Below are positions 1-8,408 of a DNA stretch of 41,982 bases, one piece after another. Where the stretch lies: assembly GCA_937864235.1 (NCBI GenBank), contig CALMJI010000017.1, forward strand, positions 1-41,982. Direction: 5' to 3'. Numbering within the stretch: position 1 is the first letter of the stretch; each line of letters begins with the position of its first letter. The notes beneath the pieces are model-generated. The model was not told the DNA's origin. It was given only the letters and a program-made list of their open reading frames with translations, and made no database searches. A program made the translations under genes and the position numbers. This DNA is from an uncultured bacterium. GTDB taxonomy: Bacteria; Patescibacteriota; Minisyncoccia; SW-4-49-11.

Positions 1-58
1 TCCCCCTCCTAAACCCAAAAGTATAGGAGGGACTTAAAGCCTCCTAAGGGAGACAAAA
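1..58. repeat. Fragment of a GC-rich palindromic element at the window edge
   Basis: The text ending CCTCCTAAGGGAGACAAAA matches the right end of the palindromic element seen at 18811-18947, where the same CTCCTAAGGGAGACAAAA occurs. A second short block (GGAGGGACTTAAAGCCTCC) can itself pair. The copy is cut by the window start, so its full extent is unknown. It lies just past the 3' end of dprA, as do other copies that sit between gene ends. Confidence 0.5.
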
Positions 59-66
59 AATCAAAT

Positions 67-1194
67 TTACCCTATCTCTATATTCAGAGAATATTCTCCC
101 TGTGATCCTAATGTCACAATACCAGATAATTCCAAAATTGACAAAATAGCCATGATGTCCATCACTTCCTGTTGAGTCAGCTCGGCTAATTGTTCTATTT
201 TGAGTGGGGTTTGGATGAGATGTTGTAGTATATCTCGCTGTTCTGGCTCAAATTGGCTCAAATCTAATTGTCTACGGATTATTTCCAAATCAAAGACATT
301 GAGTATATCCTCAGCTTTAGTCACAATATAAGCCCCTTGTTTGATAAGCTGATTTGTTCCTTCACTATTTTTGACATCTATATTCCCAGGAATAGCAAAG
401 ACATCTCGGTTTTGCTCCAAAGCATATTGAACTGTAGTCATTGTACCACTTTTTATAGGAGCTTCTATTACCAATATCCCTCTGGCTATACCACTGACTA
501 TACGATTTCTCAAAACGAAATTCTCTCGCCTCGGTTTGCTCTTGGGAGGAAATTCACTAATCAAAGCTCCCCCACTAGCAATAATTGCATTGGCCAAAGC
601 CTGATTAGTTTTGGGATATAAAGCCTCTGGAGATATTCCTCCACCTAACACAGCAATGGTTTTACTTTTCCCATCCATACAACCCCGATGAGCTATACTA
701 TCTATCCCCAGAGCCAGACCACTAATAATTGGAATTCCGGCCTCTGATAACTCTCGACTCAATTTCTCAGCAATTCTTGCTCCATACGGAGTATATTTGC
801 GAGTACCGACTATAGCCAAAGCATTTTCAAGTCCACTAATATCTCCTTTGACATACAAAATTGTCGGCGGAGTAGCAATTTCCAATAAAGCCTTTGGATA
901 ACTCTCATCTTGTCTAGTCAAAACTTGAATATTAGATTGGCTAATATAATCCAACTCCTGCTCCAAGAATTTAGCTCGATTCAGTTTACTAAAATCCTGA
1001 TACCAATCCAATTTGACCCTATTCCCAAGAACAGTCTCGAACTCTGCTAGACTACCTGTAAGCCAAAGCCTATGAGCACCAGCTTGTTGAATTTTAGCCA
1101 AAGACTTAGGACCAATTTGAGGCAGAGTATTGAAGCAATGTAGGCTCAGAGTGTCTTTGTCCATTATTTTAATCTTATTGATATTGATTCTCAT
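67..1194 (-). CDS. dprA: DNA-processing protein DprA (Smf)
   Basis: DprA binds incoming single-stranded DNA and loads RecA during natural transformation. The 375-residue product has the family layout: an N-terminal helix-hairpin-helix-like stretch (LPQIGPKSLAKI, about 25-36), a Rossmann DNA-binding core with GTRKYTPYG, SGLALGID, the FVLRNRIVSG segment and the SGTMTT/VFAIPGN region, and a C-terminal winged-helix domain (about 315-372). Length is normal for the family. An upstream ATG (1194) and an internal ATG (1164, MDKDTLS) are both possible. A TATAAT box on this strand at 1199-1204 would start RNA at about 1192, which favours 1164. It is divergent from sua5 across 34 bp. Together with the pilin genes in this window it hints at DNA uptake, which is inference. 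Confidence 0.93.
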   Translation of the reverse strand: MRININKIKIMDKDTLSLHCFNTLPQIGPKSLAKIQQAGAHRLWLTGSLAEFETVLGNRVKLDWYQDFSKLNRAKFLEQELDYISQSNIQVLTRQDESYPKALLEIATPPTILYVKGDISGLENALAIVGTRKYTPYGARIAEKLSRELSEAGIPIISGLALGIDSIAHRGCMDGKSKTIAVLGGGISPEALYPKTNQALANAIIASGGALISEFPPKSKPRRENFVLRNRIVSGIARGILVIEAPIKSGTMTTVQYALEQNRDVFAIPGNIDVKNSEGTNQLIKQGAYIVTKAEDILNVFDLEIIRRQLDLSQFEPEQRDILQHLIQTPLKIEQLAELTQQEVMDIMAILSILELSGIVTLGSQGEYSLNIEIG

Positions 1195-1228
1195 ATATAT
1201 TATACTATTTTAATTATAGAATTGATAT
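1195..1228. promoter_or_regulatory. Divergent promoter region dprA / sua5
   Basis: This is a 34-bp AT-only gap between two divergent genes. On the minus strand TATAAT lies at 1199-1204. On the plus strand TATACT (1201-1206) and TATAGA (1215-1220) are candidate -10 boxes. No good -35 box is visible for either, so assignment is weak. The overlap of opposing -10 boxes means both promoters could not be occupied at once. Confidence 0.35.
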
Positions 1229-2203
1229 ATGCAATTAGATTTAGAAGACCAAATATTAGAGGCGAGTAAAATTATACAAAAAGGAGGCTTAGTAGCCTTC
1301 CCTACCGAGACCGTTTATGGATTAGGGGCTAATGCTTTTGACCCTGAGGCTATTGCTAAAATTTTTAAGCTCAAAAATCGCCCAGCCGATAATCCCCTAA
1401 TTGTCCATATTAGCTCACTTGAGATGTTACCCAAATTAGTAAATAATATATCCGAGACTAATCAGAAGTTAATAGATAATTTTTGGCCTGGACCTCTAGC
1501 AATTGTATTCCCCAAATCTCAACTTGTCCCAGATATAGTCACAGCCGGCCTCAATACAGTAGTTATAAGATTTCCTAACAATCCAATTGCCCAACAATTG
1601 ATTGCTAAATGTGGAGCACCCCTAGCAGCCCCCTCAGTTAACCCCTCTGGCAAACCAAGCTCTACCAACCCTCAGCATATCCGAGATTATTTTGAGAATC
1701 AGATATTTGTAGTAGAGGGAGAGCCCAGTGAAATTGGACTAGAATCCACCGTTATCAATGCACTAGAGCCAACTCCAATAATTCTAAGACAAGGAGCCAT
1801 CACCCAAGAGCAAATTAAAGAAGTTCTAGGAAAAGAAGTAGAAGTAGCTCAAAAACAAACCAAAGTCCAATCCCCTGGGATGAAATACAGACATTATGCC
1901 CCAGAAGCCAAATTAGAATTAATCCCTTTGGGAGAGAATATCCTAGATAAAATAGAATTGTATATAAAGCAAAATCTAAAAGTTGGAGCCCTAGTCTCTA
2001 GTGAAATATACAATACCCTGCCTAATGCAGTCATTGCTTTTGATCTAGGGTCAAAAGAGAATTATAAGGATATATCAGCCAATCTTTATGCTGGACTACA
2101 TTATTTTGACTCCCAAAAAGTAGATATAATCCTATCAGAGAGCTTCCAACATCAAGGTTTAGGACTTGCTATTATGGACAGATTACAGCGAGCCGCTGAG
2201 TAA
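1229..2203 (+). CDS. sua5: L-threonylcarbamoyladenylate synthase, two-domain Sua5 type
   Basis: Makes threonylcarbamoyl-AMP from threonine, bicarbonate and ATP, the first step of t6A37 modification of ANN-decoding tRNAs. Residues 1-205 form the YrdC/TsaC domain, with the FPTETVYGLGANAF signature, KNRPADNPL (KxR substrate-binding motif) and the SANPSG-equivalent APSVNPSGKPS. SPGMKYRHYAP (about 214-224) opens the linker to the C-terminal Sua5 domain. At 324 residues it is the full two-domain Sua5 form rather than the short TsaC form. The stop is followed 13 bp later by a palindromic element that separates it from the converging RhuM-Fic remnant. The ATG at 1229 has no Shine-Dalgarno, as is general in this window. 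Confidence 0.95.
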   Translation: MQLDLEDQILEASKIIQKGGLVAFPTETVYGLGANAFDPEAIAKIFKLKNRPADNPLIVHISSLEMLPKLVNNISETNQKLIDNFWPGPLAIVFPKSQLVPDIVTAGLNTVVIRFPNNPIAQQLIAKCGAPLAAPSVNPSGKPSSTNPQHIRDYFENQIFVVEGEPSEIGLESTVINALEPTPIILRQGAITQEQIKEVLGKEVEVAQKQTKVQSPGMKYRHYAPEAKLELIPLGENILDKIELYIKQNLKVGALVSSEIYNTLPNAVIAFDLGSKENYKDISANLYAGLHYFDSQKVDIILSESFQHQGLGLAIMDRLQRAAE

Positions 2204-2216
2204 ATTTGATACCTTT

Positions 2217-2380
2217 CGTAGGGGCGACCTTTCAGTCGCCTGTACTTTGGTGTTTTGTCCCTCGCTGGCGAGGGGGTACCACGAAGTGGTGGGTGTGGAC
2301 TGAGCTTTGCAACTTTGAGCTTATGTCCTCCTTTGGAGGATATAAAACAAAATACAGGCGATTGAGAGGTCGGCCCTACG
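2217..2380. repeat. Palindromic element, family A, with a family-B-like core
   Basis: Two 28-nt arms at 2217-2244 and 2353-2380 are inverted copies of each other with 25 of 28 positions matching. The left arm begins CGTAGGGGCGACC and ends AGTCGCCTGTA. Between them lie blocks of the other repeat family (CCTCGCTGGCGAGG, ACCACGAAGTGGTGGG and GTCCTCCTTTGGAGG). The element is much richer in G and C than its surroundings and sits exactly between the 3' ends of two convergent genes. Any reading frames through it are not coding. It may fold as a transcript end, but no terminator T-tract is clear. Confidence 0.85.
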
Positions 2381-2399
2381 AAATACAGTAAAGCTTCTG

Positions 2400-3356
2400 C
2401 TAAGAGGATAGCATCATACTTACTAGATCTATCATTTTTTGTTTGTCTTTGGGATTGCTGGTGGATATGAGGAGGGTGATGGCGGTTAGGGCTTCTGGGG
2501 TTATTTTGTGGTGAAATGGAAGTTTTGCTTTTTGTAAAAACCAAATAAAAGTAAAAGCTCCGGTTCTTTTATTTCCGTCATTGAATGGATGATTTTTGAC
2601 TATAAAATATAATAGATTAGAGGCTTTAGCTTCTATGCTGGGATAGACATCTTGTCCAAAAGCTGTCTGAAATATATTACCGAATATTCCTGATAGGCTA
2701 CCATTCTCTTTCTCTTATGCAAAGAGTTCATTAGCTTCTCCCCTACTTTGTAATTCTTGTTTGAATATTTCTATATCTTTGTAGAGTTGTTCAGATTCTA
2801 ACTGTATATTTTGGGAGGTGGTTTTATGATGAGCTAATTGGTCTTTATCAAAAGCATCGAGTGAAAACCAAGTGCTACTGAATACTTTGACGAGTTCCAA
2901 GACTGCATTGGAGTTTAGTTTGTTTTGAGAAATTTTCTGTATATCTGATAGTGCATTTTGGAATAGGTTGTAATTGTTTTGTAGAACTTTTTTGTTGATG
3001 GTGTAGCCTTGAACTAAATATTCTCTGAGAGTTTGGGTTGCCCACTTTCTAAAATCAATAGCTACCTTAGAATTAGTTCTATATCCAACAGATAAAATTA
3101 CATCTAAAGAGTAAAAAGCGACCGGTTTATCTGAATTTGCAATATGCATTTTTTGCATATTACTTTTTTGGTCAACTTCTCCGTCTTTAAATATATTTCT
3201 AATATGTCTTGAAATTACTGATTGATCTACATCAAAAAGCTTTACTATTTGAGCCTGATTTGCCCATACTGTTTCCTTACTCAAATCTCCTTTGAGTTCT
3301 ATAGCTCCATTTGGGGCTTGATAGATTATTGTTTTGGATAAATTCTGCTTTTTCAT
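2400..3356 (-). pseudogene. RhuM-Fic family protein, interrupted by one in-frame stop
   Basis: The upstream 213 codons (3356-2718) encode the RhuM-like N-terminal region, with a winged-helix-like segment (QIVKLFDVDQSVISRHIRNI) and YSLDVILSVGYRTNS. An in-frame TAA follows at 2715-2717. The same frame then continues through an intact Fic/Doc domain with NHPFNDGNKR to a TAG at 2400-2402. No indel is needed: one substitution, for example CAA to TAA, would create the break. RhuM-Fic proteins of this full length (about 318 codons) are a known architecture. Fic enzymes usually transfer AMP to protein targets. The downstream half has no good start codon of its own, so loss of function is likely unless the stop is read through. 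Alternatives are a sequencing error or a truncated RhuM that still works. Confidence 0.85.
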
Positions 3357-3380
3357 ATTTTAATTTATTTATATAATGAT

Positions 3381-3389
3381 ATTATAGCA
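3381..3389 (-). promoter_or_regulatory. Extended -10 promoter of the RhuM-Fic gene
   Basis: On the minus strand TGCTATAAT fits an extended -10 (TGN-TATAAT), placing the transcript start about 20 nt before the ATG at 3356. The -35 region is not recognisable. Confidence 0.5.
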
Positions 3390-3440
3390 TAGAAGTATAT
3401 AATTATATATTATATATGGTGAATTATGGATTAACTTCAA

Positions 3441-3595
3441 TCCACCCTCCCCCTACGGGTACTCCCTCCAAAGGGAGACAAAAATACATAAGTTCAATCT
3501 ACGCCCGTAGCAATATCCTCCTCCGGCACTCCGTGCCACCTCCTCCAAAGGAGGACAGAAAAACAAATATAGGCGACTGAGAGGTCGACATTACG
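3441..3595. repeat. Mosaic of half elements of both palindromic families
   Basis: This 325-bp gene-free gap (3357-3681) contains three repeat pieces. At 3441-3484 is the right half of family B (TCCACCCTCCCCCTACGGGT, then CTCCAAAGGGAGACAAAA). At 3514-3556 is the left half of family B in inverted orientation (CGGCACTCCGTGCC, then CTCCAAAGGAGGACA). At 3568-3595 is one arm of family A (AGGCGACTGAGAGGTCGAC). It looks like a decayed or rearranged composite rather than a complete unit. The remainder of the gap carries the two divergent promoters. Confidence 0.75.
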
Positions 3596-3648
3596 GTAAA
3601 CAATGAGGTGACAAAACTTTCCTCCAAATACCAACTATTGCCAGATTA

Positions 3649-3657
3649 TGCTATAAT
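3649..3657 (+). promoter_or_regulatory. Extended -10 promoter for the 3682 gene
   Basis: TGCTATAAT (TGN-TATAAT) lies 25 bp before the ATG at 3682. It is the same hexamer and extension found in front of the divergent RhuM-Fic gene. No clear -35 box is seen. Confidence 0.5.
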
Positions 3658-3681
3658 ATTAAATATTAAAATATAACTTTT

Positions 3682-4464
3682 ATGATTCAAAATCTTCCCC
3701 TACATAGCAGATGGAGTCTTCTCTTAAAAACAATTCCTTTTATTATAATTATTCTGATTGTAAAATATTTAATTGATTTTTTTAATTATGATATTTTACA
3801 GTTTAGTGCTTTATTTACTGCTATTATTTCGGCTAATATTTTTTTGATTAGCTTTTTGATTTCAGGAGTTTTATCAGATTATAAAGAAAGTGAGAAAATT
3901 CCCTCAGATATGGCGTCAGCTATTATATCATTGGCTGATGAAGGTTTTATTGTGTTACAAAACAAAGAACAAGAGAAAGAAGCACGTGAATACCTTGCAC
4001 ATATCCAATTACTAAACATAACCTATATTGACTGGTTTCATCAGAAAACAAGCACTATGAATGTTATGGAGGAGCTTAGTAAACTTAATAAATATTTTCA
4101 TACACTATCTCCTCTCATATCTCCGCCTTCTCTAACTCGATTAAAACAAGAACAGAATACTTTGAGAAAATTACTAAATCGTGCTGATACTATTAGAGAG
4201 ACTTCTTTCTTGGGTACTGGGTATGCTATTGTAGAGACTATTAGTTTTATATTGATTGCTACTATGTTATTTATTGGATTTAATCCAATTTATGAAGGCA
4301 TTATTTTCACAGCTTTTGTGAGTTTGATTCTAATTTATATGATATTTTTTATCAAAGACTTAGATAATCCTTTTGGCTATTCGCAAGATGAGATTCTTAC
4401 TGAGGAAGTATCTTTGAGACCATTGATTGAAAACAAAAATATTCTCAAAAAATATTTAGACTAA
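3682..4464 (+). CDS. Membrane protein of unknown function, possibly bestrophin-like (DUF4239)
   Basis: The 260-residue product has two hydrophobic segments near the N terminus (about 14-32 and 38-63) and two near the C terminus (about 180-200 and 204-225). Between them is a charged, probably cytoplasmic helical region (about 65-175) that starts SDYKESEKIPSDMA. Four membrane spans around a helical soluble part resemble the bestrophin-like/DUF4239 layout, but I see no diagnostic motif, so function is unassigned. It converges on rnhB with only 2 bp between the two stop codons, leaving no room for a separate terminator. Confidence 0.75.
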   Translation: MIQNLPLHSRWSLLLKTIPFIIIILIVKYLIDFFNYDILQFSALFTAIISANIFLISFLISGVLSDYKESEKIPSDMASAIISLADEGFIVLQNKEQEKEAREYLAHIQLLNITYIDWFHQKTSTMNVMEELSKLNKYFHTLSPLISPPSLTRLKQEQNTLRKLLNRADTIRETSFLGTGYAIVETISFILIATMLFIGFNPIYEGIIFTAFVSLILIYMIFFIKDLDNPFGYSQDEILTEEVSLRPLIENKNILKKYLD

Positions 4465-4466
4465 CT

Positions 4467-5117
4467 CTATTTTATAATATTTTTACAAAAGGTAACTCGA
4501 TGTATATCGGATAACCCATATTGTTGGATAGCTTCCATATGTGACTTAGTACCATAGCCTTTATGTTTAGCAAAATCATAATTGGGGTACTGTGTGTGGT
4601 ACACAGTCATTAGATTATCTCGATGCACTTTGGCATAAATTGAGGCTAGAGCGATACTAAGATGCTTATTATCCCCTTTTATTACTGCCTTATGTGGGTA
4701 TTCTATACCTGTTGGGACGGTATTACCATCTATGATGACTCCAATTTTTGACTCTAATGGTAGCTGTAAAAGACAGTTGTCCAAAGCTTCTAACCAAGCT
4801 AATTTACTGGCTTCCAATATATTAATTGTATCAATTGTATTGGCTGATATCACTCCTAAACCAATTGTATATTTATCTTTAATTGCATCATATATGGCTT
4901 GCCTTCTGGCTGGGGTGACTTTTTTGGAGTCTTTGGTATATTTGAGTGGAGCTTCTTGCCAAATTGAATTAGACAAAATATCAGCTGAAATTGCAATTGC
5001 TGTTGCTATTACTGGTCCAGCCAGAGTACCTCTACCCGCCTCATCAATTCCAATAATATAATCCAGATCCCATTTTGTAATATAGTCCCTATCTCCTGCC
5101 TGTAGAATGGCTATCAT
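4467..5117 (-). CDS. rnhB: Ribonuclease HII
   Basis: Cleaves RNA in RNA-DNA hybrids and removes single ribonucleotides misincorporated in DNA. The active-site set is visible: D25 and E26 in GIDEAGRG, D130 in VIIDGN and D167 in AKVHRD. GRG after the DE pair is the usual RNase HII substrate-binding motif. The 216-residue length is typical. It is the last gene of a minus-strand run and begins 1 bp after the stop of the HEPN-like gene, which suggests co-transcription with gatC-gatA. Confidence 0.96.
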   Translation of the reverse strand: MIAILQAGDRDYITKWDLDYIIGIDEAGRGTLAGPVIATAIAISADILSNSIWQEAPLKYTKDSKKVTPARRQAIYDAIKDKYTIGLGVISANTIDTINILEASKLAWLEALDNCLLQLPLESKIGVIIDGNTVPTGIEYPHKAVIKGDNKHLSIALASIYAKVHRDNLMTVYHTQYPNYDFAKHKGYGTKSHMEAIQQYGLSDIHRVTFCKNIIK

Positions 5118-5118
5118 A

Positions 5119-5616
5119 TTAGAGTACTTTTAACTCAATAAAGGCTTGTTTATAAATATCTATTGCTTGTTTGGCCTTATTATCTGTCAAAACAAATTCT
5201 GTGGTATGTACGAGATGATTTCTCAGTTTATGCACTTTCCAAACATTATCTATACTAGGTAATTGTGAGACTGGGATTGCTTTGAGCCTCTCTCCCATAG
5301 TAGCACCTGGAATAGTTAACTTTTTTAAGACTGTATCTAAAAGTTTATCTGCTTCTATAACTGCTAATTTGTGATTAGCCTCATCATTTGCTTCTAGTCT
5401 TTTGAGAATATTTTCCCATTCTTGAGTCACTTTGAGACTATGTTCAGTATCTACTTCTGGTATTTTACGAAAACCTATAAAGACATTATATATTTTCTTT
5501 TGCCAAAAATCTGTTTTAATCGCAAGATAAATTATTAGCACAAACATTATCCAAGAAGCAATTCCTGCAATTATTTGTACCAATAAAAAGATATTATTAA
5601 TTATTGAATTTATCAT
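5119..5616 (-). CDS. Single-span membrane protein with a HEPN-like soluble domain
   Basis: The 165-residue product has an N-terminal membrane span (about 9-33) and a helical soluble domain. The latter carries AVIEADKLLDTVL and, near the end, R132-x4-H137 in KLRNHLVH. An Rx4-6H motif in an all-helical domain is the signature of HEPN domains, many of which are RNases. Here that is suggestive only, because such motifs are short. The gene overlaps the 3' end of gatA by 20 bp and abuts rnhB, so it is translationally linked to housekeeping genes. No partner nucleotidyltransferase is adjacent, which argues against a simple HEPN-MNT toxin pair. Confidence 0.7.
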   Translation of the reverse strand: MINSIINNIFLLVQIIAGIASWIMFVLIIYLAIKTDFWQKKIYNVFIGFRKIPEVDTEHSLKVTQEWENILKRLEANDEANHKLAVIEADKLLDTVLKKLTIPGATMGERLKAIPVSQLPSIDNVWKVHKLRNHLVHTTEFVLTDNKAKQAIDIYKQAFIELKVL

Positions 5617-7048
5617 ATCTAATATTATCTATAGCTTGGGCTAAAGTTAACAATTTTTGTTCTTCGAAATGATTGGTCATTAACTGAAATCCAATTGGTA
5701 GTCCGGAGTTGGATAGAGTAGGCACAGAAATTCCTGGTATTCCTGCTAAATTGGTAGCTACTGTAAATATATCCTCCAAATACATAGAAACTGGATCATT
5801 AACCTTCTCTCCAATATTGAAGGCTGTATGAGGGCTGGTTGGAGTAATAATCGCATCTACCTCTGCAAAGACATTGGTAAAGTCTTTTCTTATCATATCT
5901 TGCACTTGTTTTGCCTTACCATAATAAGAGGAATAATATCCACTAGACAATACATAAGTTCCTAACATTATTCTTCTTAGCGGTTCATTACCAAAGCCTT
6001 TAGCTCGGCTAGCTCGGTACACTTCTTGCAAATCTTGGGAATTTTGTAATTCGGATAATCCATATCTAATTCCATCAAAACGAGCAAGATTCGTACTGAC
6101 CTCGGCTGGCATAATAATATAATAGGTAGGTACAGCATATTCAGTATGTGGTAGACTTACCTCGACAAATTCTACTCCTAGAGTTTTATAGACCTCTATC
6201 ACCTCATCTATTGCCTTTCTAACATCCGCATCTATTCCATCTATAAAATATTCTTTTGGAATACCAACTCTCATCCCTTTGACATTAGCCTGACGAATAC
6301 TCTCAATATCTAATAATTGACTTGTTTCTAATTGAGCGGAGGTGGCATCCATTTCATCCCTACCTTCTATTGTCTGTAGAATATGAGCTGTGTCAATAAC
6401 TCTATGGGCAAATGGTCCGATTTGGTCTAGTGATGATGCCATCGCAATTAGACCGAATCTAGAAACTCTACCATAAGTTGGCTTCAGTCCCACTATTCCA
6501 GTCAATGACGCTGGTTGGCGGATTGAGCCTCCTGTATCTGAGCCAATTGAAATTAATGCCATATCTCCTGCAACACTAGCGGCAGATCCTCCTGAAGAAC
6601 CTCCTGGAACTCTATTAGTATCAGCTGGGTTGCGAGTAGCTCCAAAAGCTGAGTTTTCGGTAGAGGCTCCCATAGCAAATTCGTCTAAATTTGTTTTTCC
6701 CAAAAATATAGCTCCGGCTTCTTTTAGCTTTTTGATTACCGTAGCATCATAAGTAGCGGTATAATCTTCTAGCATTCGAGATGAAGCAGTGGCTTTATGT
6801 CCTTCAATTAAAATTGCATCTTTGACTGAAATAGGAATACCCTCAAGCAAGCCTAGCTTTTCTCCTCGAGCTAGTTTGGCATCTAATTTTTCAGCCTGAG
6901 ACAGAGCTTCAGTATTAAAAACTTCAGTATAGGAGTTTATTTCTGTATCTTTAGAATTAATAGTAGCTAGAGTATCCTCTACTACTTTCTTGACTGTTGT
7001 ACTAGAGTTATTATATGATTGGTTAAGTTGTTCGATAGATGGCAACAT
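5597..7048 (-). CDS. gatA: Asp-tRNA(Asn)/Glu-tRNA(Gln) amidotransferase subunit A
   Basis: The amidase subunit releases ammonia from glutamine for conversion of Glu-tRNA(Gln), and Asp-tRNA(Asn) where needed, to the amidated forms. The Ser-cisSer-Lys triad is in place: K76 (SVKD), S151 (GGSSGGSAA) and S175 (SDTGGSIRQPA). The spacing equals that of characterised GatA. Length (483 residues) is normal. It lies 1 bp downstream of gatC on the same strand. gatB is not in the window and must lie elsewhere if the complex is functional. Confidence 0.96.
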   Translation of the reverse strand: MLPSIEQLNQSYNNSSTTVKKVVEDTLATINSKDTEINSYTEVFNTEALSQAEKLDAKLARGEKLGLLEGIPISVKDAILIEGHKATASSRMLEDYTATYDATVIKKLKEAGAIFLGKTNLDEFAMGASTENSAFGATRNPADTNRVPGGSSGGSAASVAGDMALISIGSDTGGSIRQPASLTGIVGLKPTYGRVSRFGLIAMASSLDQIGPFAHRVIDTAHILQTIEGRDEMDATSAQLETSQLLDIESIRQANVKGMRVGIPKEYFIDGIDADVRKAIDEVIEVYKTLGVEFVEVSLPHTEYAVPTYYIIMPAEVSTNLARFDGIRYGLSELQNSQDLQEVYRASRAKGFGNEPLRRIMLGTYVLSSGYYSSYYGKAKQVQDMIRKDFTNVFAEVDAIITPTSPHTAFNIGEKVNDPVSMYLEDIFTVATNLAGIPGISVPTLSNSGLPIGFQLMTNHFEEQKLLTLAQAIDNIRYDKFNN

Positions 7049-7049
7049 A

Positions 7050-7340
7050 TTATTTTTTCAAAACCGATTTAACTACCAGATACCCCTCTTCTACTAATGG
7101 CATTTCTTGTATGATATTCTGTTTGATATTCTGGCTAAATCTTGGATTATTATCTAGAGCCAAATCTTGTCGCAAGGTTTGAGTATGATAAGTCGGAATA
7201 GTCTGTGACTGTAAATCTAAACTTGTAAGAGTATTTACATAATCCAATATACTACCAAAATCTTGGTTTAGCATTTCATTTCTCTCTGATGATAGATTAA
7301 TATGTGCTAATTTAGCAATATCTTGTACATTATAATTCAT
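7050..7340 (-). CDS. gatC: Asp/Glu-tRNA amidotransferase subunit C
   Basis: GatC is the small subunit that wraps around GatA and stabilises its contact with GatB. The 96-residue product starts with the family pattern VQDIAKLAHINLSSE, has the DFGSILDYVNTLTSLD helix, and contains the LRQDLALDN motif. It begins 3 bp after the isomerase stop and is followed within 1 bp by gatA, which fits the usual gatC-gatA order. Confidence 0.93.
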   Translation of the reverse strand: MNYNVQDIAKLAHINLSSERNEMLNQDFGSILDYVNTLTSLDLQSQTIPTYHTQTLRQDLALDNNPRFSQNIKQNIIQEMPLVEEGYLVVKSVLKK

Positions 7341-7343
7341 ATT

Positions 7344-8363
7344 TTAATCTTTCATTAATAGCTTGAATTCTTCTACCATATCTACAGGAGTTGGGTCAAT
7401 TCCATAGGCAAGAGCCAGATAATAAGCAGTCCAATCTCCAATCAAAGTCATAGCTACCACATTAGCTAACTTATTTCCAAAGTCAGGTACTAATATTTTG
7501 CTAACTGCCAATCCCCTACTTTCAAATAATTGCTGTAATTTTTCAAATCTCTTGATATTTCGAGAAGTTTCCACTTCATTTTGCAATAATATAAATTGAA
7601 AATTAGCCTGTGGATTAGTAAAGCCAACCATTTCATTGTGGTTAAGCTCTGGTACATAATTCCAGAAACAAGGGGTCTTGGCATTTTCATTGATTTTAAT
7701 TTTCCATAGATGGGCGGATAATTTATAATCACAAGTTGCATATATAACTGGAGTTTTTCCCTTGATCAACTCAGCTAATACTTGTCCCTGAGATTCAAAG
7801 TCTGATGGTTTTACTTGACTGAGTAAATTCACTACTTTTTCTCTAGCTTCAGCTGATAAAATTCCAAATTGAATTAATACTTCAATAATAGCTTTGAGAA
7901 TATAGAGAGTAGCATATCGTGGTTGGAAATCTGGATTAGGATTAGGGATTACAACATAAGGTTTACCTAGCTCTCGAGCTCGTTCAATCAGAGCTCCTCC
8001 TGCTGCCATAGCAATTATTACTCTACCCTCTGCAACCGCATTCTCATAGGCTGATAAAGTCTCCTCTGTATTACCAGAATAACTAATCGCAAACATTATA
8101 GATGAATCTGTGATATATCTAGATTTACCGTAATCTCTGTGAATATAAACTGGCAATACTACACCATTTTCTGAATATTGATGTAAAGTCTCGGATAGTA
8201 ATTCAGCTGGAAGGGCTGAACCTCCCATTCCATTAATTATAATGTTATCAAACTTATAGTCTATGGAGCTAGGTATATTCTCAATTGTATATTGATGTTG
8301 AATTTGATCTACAGCTTCTAGAATTACTTGCCTTAAATTATATTTATCCAGTGTATTATTCAT
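7344..8363 (-). CDS. Bifunctional phosphoglucose/phosphomannose isomerase
   Basis: Interconverts glucose-6-P or mannose-6-P with fructose-6-P. The sequence has two SIS-type halves: an N-terminal one with NGMGGSALPAE and SYSGNTEET (sugar-phosphate binding), and the bact-PGI C-terminal region with NYVPELNHNEMVGF, which carries the conserved HNE of this subfamily. The frame opens upstream at a TTG (8405), but the ATG at 8363 (MNNTLDKYNL) is a better start because the extra 14 residues are not family-like. That gives 339 residues, normal for this class. Its start is 46 bp after the lon stop. With the phosphohexomutase at 25057 it could supply sugar phosphates for envelope polymers. Confidence 0.9.
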   Translation of the reverse strand: MNNTLDKYNLRQVILEAVDQIQHQYTIENIPSSIDYKFDNIIINGMGGSALPAELLSETLHQYSENGVVLPVYIHRDYGKSRYITDSSIMFAISYSGNTEETLSAYENAVAEGRVIIAMAAGGALIERARELGKPYVVIPNPNPDFQPRYATLYILKAIIEVLIQFGILSAEAREKVVNLLSQVKPSDFESQGQVLAELIKGKTPVIYATCDYKLSAHLWKIKINENAKTPCFWNYVPELNHNEMVGFTNPQANFQFILLQNEVETSRNIKRFEKLQQLFESRGLAVSKILVPDFGNKLANVVAMTLIGDWTAYYLALAYGIDPTPVDMVEEFKLLMKD

Positions 8364-8408
8364 AATTATATATTTCTTATTATCCTTATTTAGTATAGCA
8401 CACAATTT

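Noticed and set aside
2152-2544. A 130-codon open frame on the minus strand across the end of sua5 and the palindromic element
   Set aside because: It runs through the inverted repeat and overlaps both sua5 and the Fic-domain frame. Its product is basic low-complexity text with no family likeness, whereas the Fic frame in the same DNA is clear.
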